NCBI GenBank assembly: GCA_937981555.1
Contig: CALJOK010000021.1
Coordinates: forward strand, 1 to 64,000
DNA from: an uncultured Saprospiraceae bacterium
GTDB lineage: Bacteria > Bacteroidota > Bacteroidia > Chitinophagales > Saprospiraceae
Direction: 5' to 3'
DNA length: 64,000 nt
Shown piece after piece: positions 57,873 to 64,000 of this stretch. The position numbers were made by a program, and so were the translations under genes. The notes under the pieces are model-generated. The model was not told the origin of the DNA. It did not search any database and was given only the letters and a program-made list of their open reading frames with translations. Every line of letters begins with the position of its first letter. Within the stretch, counting starts at the first letter, position 1.

Positions 57873-59045
57873 ATGAAATTACTTTCAAAAACAGTTACAG
57901 GATTAGAGGAAATTTTAGCCAAAGAAATTGAAGACCTAGGTGGTCAAAATATTCAATTACTCAAACGAGCAGTTAGCTTTGAAGGTGATTTAAAAACTCT
58001 TTATCGTACTAATTTAGAACTGCGAACTTCGATTAGAATATTAAAACCGATCTATTCATTTCAAGCTAGAGACGAGAATGAATTTTATGATAAAATCAAA
58101 GAGTTAGATTGGTCTCAATACATGTCTAACACCGATACGCTCGCTGTTGACGCAACCACTTTTGGAGAATTTTTTACACACTCAAAATATATTTCTCTCA
58201 AAGCAAAAGATGCCATCGTTGACCAATTTAGAGATAATACAGGTCGTCGTCCTAATGTAAATGTGATCTCCCCTACCATTCGAATTAGCATTCATATTCA
58301 AATTGACGAGGTGATTGTTTCCCTAGATAGTTCTGGCGATCCTTTATTCAAACGAGGTTATCGAGTAGAAAGAATGGGTGCTCCAATGAATGAAGTTTTA
58401 GCAGCTGGAATGATCTTATTATCAGGTTGGGATAAAAAATCTGACTTTATGGATGGTATGTGTGGCTCTGGAACTTTGCCAATTGAAGCAGGATTGATTG
58501 CTCGAAATATGCCTTCGCAATGGAACAGAACGAGTTTTGGTTTTCAAACTTGGAAAGATTTTGATGAAAAAACTTGGCAAGAAGTGCGTCAAGAAGCTCA
58601 AGATAAAATTGTTCCTTTTGAATATAAAATATCAGGTCACGACCGAGACTTTAAGGCAATTAGTGTAAGTCGGGTCAATATTATGAAAGCAGAATTGGAT
58701 GATTTAATTGAGGTAAAAAGAACTACTTTTGAAAAACTGGAAGCCTCTTCTGAAAAAGGAATTATGATTCTCAATCCACCTTATAATGAACGATTGGAAA
58801 TCAAAAATATCAACGAATTATACAAAATGATGGGTGATCAATTCAAACAACAATTTAAAGGTTGGGAAGTATGGGTGATCTCTTCGAATATGCGAGCTTT
58901 AAAGTCTATTGGTCTTCGTCCTTCCAAAAAGATACACTTGATGAACGGGCCTTTGGATTGTAAATACGTTAAATTTGAAATGTACGATGGAACGAGAAGA
59001 ACTTCTTTTAAAGAAAAAACAATCGAACCGGAATCAGAAAAGTAA
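57873..59045 (+). CDS. THUMP-domain class I RNA methyltransferase (RlmL N-terminal type)
   Basis: The 390-residue protein opens with a small N-terminal domain (KTVTGLEEILAKEIEDLGG), then a THUMP-like region (about 50-155) and a Rossmann methyltransferase domain. Motif I is DFMDGMCGSGTLPIEAGLIAR (about 191-211) and the catalytic NPPYNERL is at 301-308, which places it among the N6/N2-type rRNA/tRNA methyltransferases related to the N-terminal half of RlmL (YcbY). It lacks the second methyltransferase domain of E. coli RlmL. It probably methylates 23S rRNA or tRNA; the exact base is not predictable. Confidence 0.88.
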   Translation: MKLLSKTVTGLEEILAKEIEDLGGQNIQLLKRAVSFEGDLKTLYRTNLELRTSIRILKPIYSFQARDENEFYDKIKELDWSQYMSNTDTLAVDATTFGEFFTHSKYISLKAKDAIVDQFRDNTGRRPNVNVISPTIRISIHIQIDEVIVSLDSSGDPLFKRGYRVERMGAPMNEVLAAGMILLSGWDKKSDFMDGMCGSGTLPIEAGLIARNMPSQWNRTSFGFQTWKDFDEKTWQEVRQEAQDKIVPFEYKISGHDRDFKAISVSRVNIMKAELDDLIEVKRTTFEKLEASSEKGIMILNPPYNERLEIKNINELYKMMGDQFKQQFKGWEVWVISSNMRALKSIGLRPSKKIHLMNGPLDCKYVKFEMYDGTRRTSFKEKTIEPESEK

Positions 59046-59064
59046 TTTTGAAAAATAGAACATA

Positions 59065-59445
59065 ATGAAAAAAATATTTCACCTATTCCTCTTTTTGAGC
59101 TGTGCAAATGTAATGATAGGACAAGTTGGTTTGCGAGTGGAAGGCACTCAATTTGCCAAGGAAAGTCAAGTCGACTGGGAAGATAGAAAAGAATCGGTGA
59201 AAGTTTTTTTTACTAAAAAAGATCAATCACAAATCCCTGCAGATTTAAAAAAATATTTTTTATCCGATAATATTTCAGCTAATTCGTCCAACATTTTCAC
59301 TCAAAAAAACGAGTCCAATGAATTAGCTTTTTTTTGTAGAATAGAAGAAAAGATTGAACTCAAATCTAATATCCCAGTTAGATTTCGGCTAGGAGAAGTT
59401 CAAGCGGTCGATCAAAAAGAAGGAAAATGGAAACAGTTTCAATAA
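59065..59445 (+). CDS. Small exported protein of unknown function
   Basis: A 126-residue protein with a signal peptide (MKKIFHLFLFLSCANVMIGQ) and a short beta-rich mature domain (VGLRVEGTQFAKESQVDWEDRK, ELAFFCRIEEKIELKSNIPVRFRLGE). No family is recognised. It follows the methyltransferase by 19 bp, and its stop lies only 6 bp from that of the convergent histidine kinase at 59452, so there is no room for a separate terminator. Confidence 0.6.
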   Translation: MKKIFHLFLFLSCANVMIGQVGLRVEGTQFAKESQVDWEDRKESVKVFFTKKDQSQIPADLKKYFLSDNISANSSNIFTQKNESNELAFFCRIEEKIELKSNIPVRFRLGEVQAVDQKEGKWKQFQ

Positions 59446-59451
59446 TTAATT

Positions 59452-61602
59452 TTAATTCATTTCCATACTTAAACCTTCCTCAGCTGGTAATTCTAATCGC
59501 ATAGGCGTCATTTCGGTTTCGATATTAAGTGTAAAATAGAATATAGCTCCTTTGCCCAATTCTGATTCTACCCAAATTTCTCCATTATTTTGATTAACGA
59601 TTTTTTTACAAATAGCAAGACCTACCCCTGTTCCTTCATACTCATCCTTCCCATGTAATCTTTTGAAAATCTCAAAGACTCTTTCTTTGAATTCCATATC
59701 GATTCCAATTCCATTATCTTTCACATAGTACACTAAATCGTTACCTTGAAAACGTTCTTTTACTCCAATTTCCACTTGAGGATTTTCTTTATTCGTATAT
59801 TTGATACTATTACTAATAAGGTTTTGGAAAAGTTGATTTAAGTGTGATTTATGTCCTTTTACCTCTGGTAAATTAGCCACCTTTATATCAACATTATGTT
59901 CCATTATTTTTCCTTTCAAAGTTTCGACTACCGTATCTACCACTTCATTTAGAGAAACTGGTTCTTCATAAACTTCTTCATTTTCCAGTTTAGAATACAT
60001 CAAAACCTCATGCAACAAATCATACATTCTACTCACATTAGTTGTGATAAAATCAATATAATCATCAGCATCAGCTCCTAATTGCCCTTTAAACCTTCGC
60101 TTTAGCAAAGTCGCAAATGATCCAATATTCCGAAGTGGTTCTTTTAAATCATGCGAAGCAATATATGCAAAACGTTGTAGTTCGTCGTTTTTACGCTCCA
60201 ATTTTTTATTTTGAATGAGACTCTGCTCATTTTGTTCTTGAAGTAATTGATTGGTTTCGATTTGTTTGAGGTGAGCTTTTTCTAGCTCCATATTTTGTTG
60301 TTGAATCTGATGTTTCTTTTCCGTTTGTATTTTATTATGTTCCGTTTGAGTTTTGTACTTAGAATGTACTTGCCAAAGGATAACCATTAAAGCAAGTAAA
60401 CCTACAATCAAAAAATTTCGATAGGTACTTTGTAATTCTGCATCTCTTTTTAAAATGTCTTTTTCCTTTTTTGTAATCTCATACTGCATTTTAGTATCAG
60501 ACATTTTTTGAAGCGTGGCTTCATTTCTAAGAGAGTCTTTAAGAGCAGAAAAATTTCGGTAGTACATATTTGCTTCTTCGAATTCTCCGATATTATCTAA
60601 GTTAGTAGCTAAAGATTTGTAGACATCTAACATGATTGGGCGAGCACCTAATTTTTCAGCTAAGATTAAACTTTCTCTGAGGTATTCTAATCCCTTCTTT
60701 TGATTACCTATAGCTATATAAATTTCCCCAATCTTTTTGGTACTACTAATTTGTCCCCATTGATCATTATTTTTAATATTTCGTTCATGAGATTGAACAA
60801 AATATTCTAATGCTTTCTGATAATTTCCTAAAGTTTGGTAATTATCTCCAAGGTTAAAAGTGATATATGATAATTGTGGCTGACCATCTAAAGCCAACGA
60901 AAGTTCGTAAGCTTTTAAATTATATTCTAATGACAACTCCCGCTGATTCATTCTAGAATATGCACCACCTATTGCTCCAAAACTTGAAATCTTTAATACT
61001 TTGTGATCAATCTTCTCTGCAACAGTTAAACATTTTTCGTAATATTCAATTGCTTTATGATAATTCAATTGATAAAAATGAATCCCTCCAATATGATAAA
61101 ATGAATATGCTATTCCTTTTTGATCTTTTAATTCTTCTCTAATTTGTAATGCTTTAAAATGATATTCAAAAGCTAATTCATTATTACCAATTACTTGGTA
61201 TGCTTTAGCTAATCTATAACAAGCATCCCCCAAAGGTTTACCTCCATCACCACTAATATTTTGAATCAATTGGGCTAAAACTGAAATAGCCTCTTCATAT
61301 TTATGAGAATAAATATAGCTTAAACCTATTTGATATTGAATTTCATATGTAAGCTTATTTTCTTTCAATTTTATACTCAAAGCTTCAGCCTCCAATAGAT
61401 ATTTTAAAGCTTTACCAGATTGATTATTATTAAGATTGGCCTTTCCTAATTTAATATTAGCATCTAGTTGTTCTTTAGCATTACCAGAATTAATTTTTGA
61501 TTGTAGCACATTTTCTAAACTATCTAATTTATTAGCAGAAAGAAAAGATATTGCTATCAAGCTAAAGAAAAGTGTAAGTAGTATACTTCGGGACTTTATC
61601 AT
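59452..61602 (-). CDS. TPR-type orphan sensor histidine kinase
   Basis: A signal peptide (about 1-23) is followed by a periplasmic region of seven or more TPR units (about 40-350; GKALKYLLEAEALS, ACYRLAKAYQVIGNNELAFEYHFKAL, GIAYSFYHIGGIHFYQLNYHKAIEYYEK, FNLGDNYQTLGNYQKALEYF). A transmembrane helix at about 396-412 (FLIVGLLALMVILWQV), a coiled-coil (about 415-475), HisKA with His484 (RFAYIASHDLKEPLRN) and HATPase (LFQNLISNSIKY, VKDNGIGI, GTGVGLAI) complete it. No HAMP or receiver domain is present and no response regulator is near. The core is the closest match to the kinase at 53307. Confidence 0.9.
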   Translation of the reverse strand: MIKSRSILLTLFFSLIAISFLSANKLDSLENVLQSKINSGNAKEQLDANIKLGKANLNNNQSGKALKYLLEAEALSIKLKENKLTYEIQYQIGLSYIYSHKYEEAISVLAQLIQNISGDGGKPLGDACYRLAKAYQVIGNNELAFEYHFKALQIREELKDQKGIAYSFYHIGGIHFYQLNYHKAIEYYEKCLTVAEKIDHKVLKISSFGAIGGAYSRMNQRELSLEYNLKAYELSLALDGQPQLSYITFNLGDNYQTLGNYQKALEYFVQSHERNIKNNDQWGQISSTKKIGEIYIAIGNQKKGLEYLRESLILAEKLGARPIMLDVYKSLATNLDNIGEFEEANMYYRNFSALKDSLRNEATLQKMSDTKMQYEITKKEKDILKRDAELQSTYRNFLIVGLLALMVILWQVHSKYKTQTEHNKIQTEKKHQIQQQNMELEKAHLKQIETNQLLQEQNEQSLIQNKKLERKNDELQRFAYIASHDLKEPLRNIGSFATLLKRRFKGQLGADADDYIDFITTNVSRMYDLLHEVLMYSKLENEEVYEEPVSLNEVVDTVVETLKGKIMEHNVDIKVANLPEVKGHKSHLNQLFQNLISNSIKYTNKENPQVEIGVKERFQGNDLVYYVKDNGIGIDMEFKERVFEIFKRLHGKDEYEGTGVGLAICKKIVNQNNGEIWVESELGKGAIFYFTLNIETEMTPMRLELPAEEGLSMEMN

Positions 61603-61644
61603 ATTGTAATTAGTAATCGGTCAGTTTAATTTCTATATGAAATA

Positions 61645-61680
61645 CAAAAAAAATGCCACCTTACAAGTAAGGTGGCATTT
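61645..61680 (-). terminator. Intrinsic terminator of the double-glycine peptide gene
   Basis: AAATGCCACCTTAC (61651-61664) pairs perfectly with GTAAGGTGGCATTT (61667-61680). In the minus direction it ends in a T tract (plus A run 61645-61653). It starts 22 bp after the peptide's stop, so the peptide has its own transcript end, separate from the kinase gene downstream. Confidence 0.9.
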
Positions 61681-61701
61681 GTTCTTTGGAGTAGAAAGAT
61701 A

Positions 61702-61878
61702 CTATCCTTCTGTATCGCCTCCATTTCCGTTTCCGTTTCCTCCAGTTGGAGGAGGTAGGCCTCCACCGTCTTGGTGGCCATTACCGGTGTTTTTTGTACC
61801 TCCTTTGAGGTTTTTCATGTCTCGAACGTCGAGGACCTGCATAGTCCGACGTTCCATGATTGATTTTAAGCTAGTCAT
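61702..61878 (-). CDS. Double-glycine leader peptide precursor, 58 aa
   Basis: The minus-strand ORF encodes a 27-residue leader ending DVRDMKNLKGG and a 31-residue Gly/Asn/Pro-rich remainder (TKNTGNGHQDGGGLPPPTGG followed by NGN repeats, ending GGDTEG). The leader's Leu/Met spacing and terminal LKGG match the Bacteroidota GG-leader type cut by C39-peptidase ABC transporters. The other strand also has a long ORF here, but this frame has the leader motif, an adjacent terminator and low-complexity glycine-rich content typical of secreted small peptides. The remainder has no Cys or Ser and just three Thr, so lanthionine chemistry is unlikely. No processing or transporter gene is visible nearby. 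The call rests on motif recognition. Confidence 0.68.
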   Translation of the reverse strand: MTSLKSIMERRTMQVLDVRDMKNLKGGTKNTGNGHQDGGGLPPPTGGNGNGNGGDTEG

Positions 61879-61919
61879 CTTGAAAAATTTTTCATGGTTA
61901 ACAATAGATTAATAAAGAT

Positions 61920-62040
61920 CATTTGGCAGAACCAAATGAGTTATCTTAAATCGGGGGAAAAATTTTCAGTAAATATTTTTGAGGGAAAATTAATGTGGGG
62001 AGAAATTAATTAAGGGGAGAAAACAAAATGGGAGATGTTT
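61920..62040. promoter_or_regulatory. Control region upstream of the double-glycine peptide
   Basis: A small inverted repeat CATTTGG (61920-61926) and CCAAATG (61932-61938) lies about 42 bp before the peptide's start. Beyond it are five G-runs on the plus strand, at about 61953, 61983, 61997, 62014 and 62030, in similar GGGGA(G)AAATTAAT-like contexts. No convincing TAnnTTTG box was found on the minus strand. The repeats are candidates for operator sites. Confidence 0.35.
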
Positions 62041-62109
62041 TCTAAAATGCTAAAAATATGCCAATTTTTTTCTTCTTGGCTAAACCTTAGATTGTAAAGA
62101 GGAATATTT

Positions 62110-62826
62110 TTAAAAAACGTCAAATAAATTGGCAATACCCATTGGTCGTGCAACATTAAATCCTTCTGCAAAATCCACTCCAATTATTCTTCCATACACA
62201 CTACTTTTGGCTTTTACAGAATCTAAAAAACCTTTATTAGATATTGGAGAGTCTAATTCATTAGATTTTGGATTAAAAAACTGGGATTTAAAACAAAGTA
62301 CGGAATCCAATTTTTTGTCCATATACGGTGAGATATCAACCACGAAGTCAGGATGAAGTGTATAATCTTGGATATAATGGTAAACCGCTTTTGGTCTCCA
62401 ACGGTCTTGCAATTTCTTTTTATTATACGTTTTAACCTTGGCAAGCCCTGCGATAAAACAAGCATCAGAGGTTAATTTTGCAGCTCGTGCATGATCAGGA
62501 TGTCGATCAGATAAAGCATTGGCAAGAACTATTTCAGGTTGATATTTTCGAATAACCTGAGCTATTTTTTTTAAGTTTTCTTCAGTATGTTGAAAAAAAC
62601 CATCTTTCATTTTTACATTGTCACGAACTAGAGCTCCCATCATCTTCCTAGCTGCTTCAGCTTCTTTGACTCTTAATGAACCAGAACCTCTTGTTCCTAA
62701 TTCTCCTCTCGTCAAATCTAAGATTCCAACTTTTTTACCCATTGCAATATGCTTGAGTAAAGTTCCGGCACAGCCTAATTCTACATCATCAGGGTGGACA
62801 CCAATTGCTAGAATATCTAATTTCAT
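62110..62826 (-). CDS. bshB1: Bacillithiol biosynthesis deacetylase BshB1
   Basis: The PIG-L fold is marked by AIGVHPDDVELGCAGTL (zinc ligands His11 and Asp14, catalytic Asp13), the BshB1-typical GILDLTRGELGTRGS, and the second zinc His in SDRHPDHARA (His112). Length (238 residues) fits the family. It removes the acetyl group from GlcNAc-malate to give GlcN-malate in bacillithiol synthesis, in the cytoplasm. Bacillithiol is used by many Bacteroidota, so the gene also supports the taxonomic reading. The other pathway genes are not in the window. Confidence 0.93.
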   Translation of the reverse strand: MKLDILAIGVHPDDVELGCAGTLLKHIAMGKKVGILDLTRGELGTRGSGSLRVKEAEAARKMMGALVRDNVKMKDGFFQHTEENLKKIAQVIRKYQPEIVLANALSDRHPDHARAAKLTSDACFIAGLAKVKTYNKKKLQDRWRPKAVYHYIQDYTLHPDFVVDISPYMDKKLDSVLCFKSQFFNPKSNELDSPISNKGFLDSVKAKSSVYGRIIGVDFAEGFNVARPMGIANLFDVF

Positions 62827-62900
62827 AAGTAGGATTTTATATTTTGGACAAATCTACACTTTTCTTTTTTTCTACGGAAAAAAGATGAATTAGTTGAATA

Positions 62901-62943
62901 AAAAAAAAGAGCTGCTAATTATATCTTCATTAGCAGCTCTTTT
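62901..62943 (-). terminator. Intrinsic terminator of the glutathione peroxidase gene
   Basis: AAAAGAGCTGCTAAT (to 62919) pairs with ATTAGCAGCTCTTTT (62929-62943), with an A run before it that becomes the T tract of the minus-strand transcript. It starts 11 bp after the stop at 62954. Confidence 0.9.
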
Positions 62944-62953
62944 CTTAAAAAAA

Positions 62954-63451
62954 TTAATCTTCTAATATTTTTTTTATCGACCTTTTTATTTTGGAAGAAG
63001 TAGGATTCGTAATCGAATAATAATAATCTACTACTCTCCCCTCTTTATCTACAAGGTATTTATGAAAGTTCCATTTAGGTTTGGAAGATACTTTCCCATT
63101 TAATTTTTTATCAGAAAGAAACTTATATAATGGACTCGCATCTTTTCCCTTAACTACCATTTTATCGAAAATAGGATATTGTGCATTATATTTTGTCATA
63201 CAAAATTGCTGAATTGCTTCTCCATCTAAAGGTTCTTGTCCCGCAAAATCATTGGAAGGAAATGCCAAAACCTCAAACCCATCTGCCTTAAATTCTTCGT
63301 ACAATTTTTCCATATCATCTAATTGTGGAGTAAATCCACATTGAGAGGCCGTATTTACGATCAACAACGCCTTACCTTTATAATCAGCTAATGACACTTC
63401 TTTACCTGAAGCATCTTTTACCGTAAATTGATGAATGCTATTCTTATCCAT
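62954..63451 (-). CDS. Glutathione peroxidase family protein (Cys type)
   Basis: The 165-residue thioredoxin-fold protein has the peroxidatic site NTASQCGFTPQ with Cys38 replacing selenocysteine, the Gln of FPSNDFAGQEP (about residue 72) and the Trp-Asn of PKWNFHKYLVDKEG. It lacks a signal peptide, so it is cytoplasmic. Such bacterial proteins usually reduce peroxides with thioredoxin or another low-molecular-weight thiol. A bacillithiol gene lies next door, making a bacillithiol-linked redox role conceivable but unproven. Confidence 0.92.
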   Translation of the reverse strand: MDKNSIHQFTVKDASGKEVSLADYKGKALLIVNTASQCGFTPQLDDMEKLYEEFKADGFEVLAFPSNDFAGQEPLDGEAIQQFCMTKYNAQYPIFDKMVVKGKDASPLYKFLSDKKLNGKVSSKPKWNFHKYLVDKEGRVVDYYYSITNPTSSKIKRSIKKILED

Positions 63452-63644
63452 TTCTTTTTTATTTGACTTATTTATTATTAAAAACTGGAAGTTAACTCAA
63501 ACTTCTGAAAGGATAACCCCATAAACCTACTTTTGTTTAGTCTTATCGGCAGTCTTTATTTGAAAAAAAAACTACGGCATATTTATTGATTCTTTTAAAG
63601 TTGTTTTCAAATTTTCTATCAAAATTATACCTTAATAGTCCATC

Positions 63645-64000
63645 ATGAATTTATTAAAAAAATTCGTTCTTTCTAGTTTTATTATTTTGGGGATGATTCA
63701 AAGCAATCATTCCTTTGCTCAAGTTCGAACAATTTCCAAAAATGAAATGACTACTCCAAAAGTAGAATTTACACTTAACGATATTGAAAAAATAAAAACG
63801 TTGCTAGAGCAACATTTCAAAACTCGAATTAGCGATACTGAAATGGCCATATACGGAAAAGCTTCTGATGAAAATTTAGCACTTTTTAAATTGTTGGACG
63901 AAACTAGAAAAGAAGATCCTTTTTTTAGTCAACCTCATATTTCTTTTATCATATATTCTATGGAAGAAAGATTGGGAAAAAAACGACCTCAAGGAAAATC
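63645..64000 (+). CDS. Exported protein, partial (runs off the right edge)
   Basis: The ORF starts MNLLKKFVLSSFIILGMIQSNHSFAQ, a signal peptide ending at AQ, and continues in frame to the last base (118 codons seen). The mature part (EFTLNDIEKIKTLLEQHFKTRI, ALFKLLDETRKEDPFFSQPHISFIIYSMEERLG) is helix-rich. No family is recognised from this portion. Confidence 0.6.
   Translation, partial: MNLLKKFVLSSFIILGMIQSNHSFAQVRTISKNEMTTPKVEFTLNDIEKIKTLLEQHFKTRISDTEMAIYGKASDENLALFKLLDETRKEDPFFSQPHISFIIYSMEERLGKKRPQGK

Noticed and set aside
61637-61912. Plus-strand ORF rich in Pro/Phe/Arg opposite the leader peptide
   Set aside because: Its sequence is the reverse of a Gly/Asn-rich minus-strand peptide and overlaps the terminator hairpin.

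Overview
This is an AT-rich window from a Bacteroidota genome, most likely of the Saprospirales/Chitinophagia type, although the exact lineage cannot be fixed from the sequence. The evidence is type IX secretion (T9SS) cargo with both sorting-domain types, a PorP/SprF-like protein, SprB-type repeats, a bacillithiol deacetylase (BshB1), a Bacteroidota-style double-glycine leader peptide, and TAnnTTTG-like -7 boxes. No tRNA, rRNA, CRISPR array or transposase was found.

Layout. 1-16.5 kb: the 5' part (at least 5,475 codons, minus strand, running off the left edge) of a giant secreted surface protein. From its N-terminus it has two VHL-beta-like domains, a mixed region, 8 HYR-like repeats, 10 SdrD_B-like repeats and 34 more HYR-like repeats. 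Its start is irregular: the only upstream ATG is out of frame with the signal peptide. 17-24.8 kb (plus): a beta-helix lipoprotein, then a three-gene conflict-type island (three-domain TIR protein, nSTAND1 NTPase with a transmembrane segment and propeller-like C-terminus, small TIR protein). This island is the best candidate for a little-described immune system. 24.9-31.8 kb (minus): a 2,300-aa beta-helix/SprB/PKD/cohesin/dockerin T9SS protein.

32-38.4 kb holds an ankyrin protein, a small conserved protein, a PAF-acetylhydrolase-like esterase, a GNAT acetyltransferase, a two-component system, and a divergent Cys-rich exported protein. 38.6-48.4 kb (minus) is a second T9SS cluster: a 1,766-aa cohesin/PKD-like protein with a type B C-terminus beside its PorP/SprF-like partner, two tandem paralogues with dockerin-like and cohesin-like modules, and a tiny protein that is little more than a sorting domain.

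48.5-64 kb is mostly housekeeping and signalling: an HtrA/Deg protease, three orphan histidine kinases of one core type, an acyl-CoA carboxylase beta subunit, a THUMP-domain RNA methyltransferase, BshB1, a glutathione peroxidase, small exported proteins, and an unflagged 58-aa double-glycine leader peptide with its own terminator. The right edge cuts another exported protein.

Together the window describes a surface-oriented gliding/adhesive bacterium with a large investment in repeat-rich T9SS cargo, phosphorelay sensing and a TIR/STAND defence module. Several intrinsic terminators separate transcription units and support the gene boundaries.
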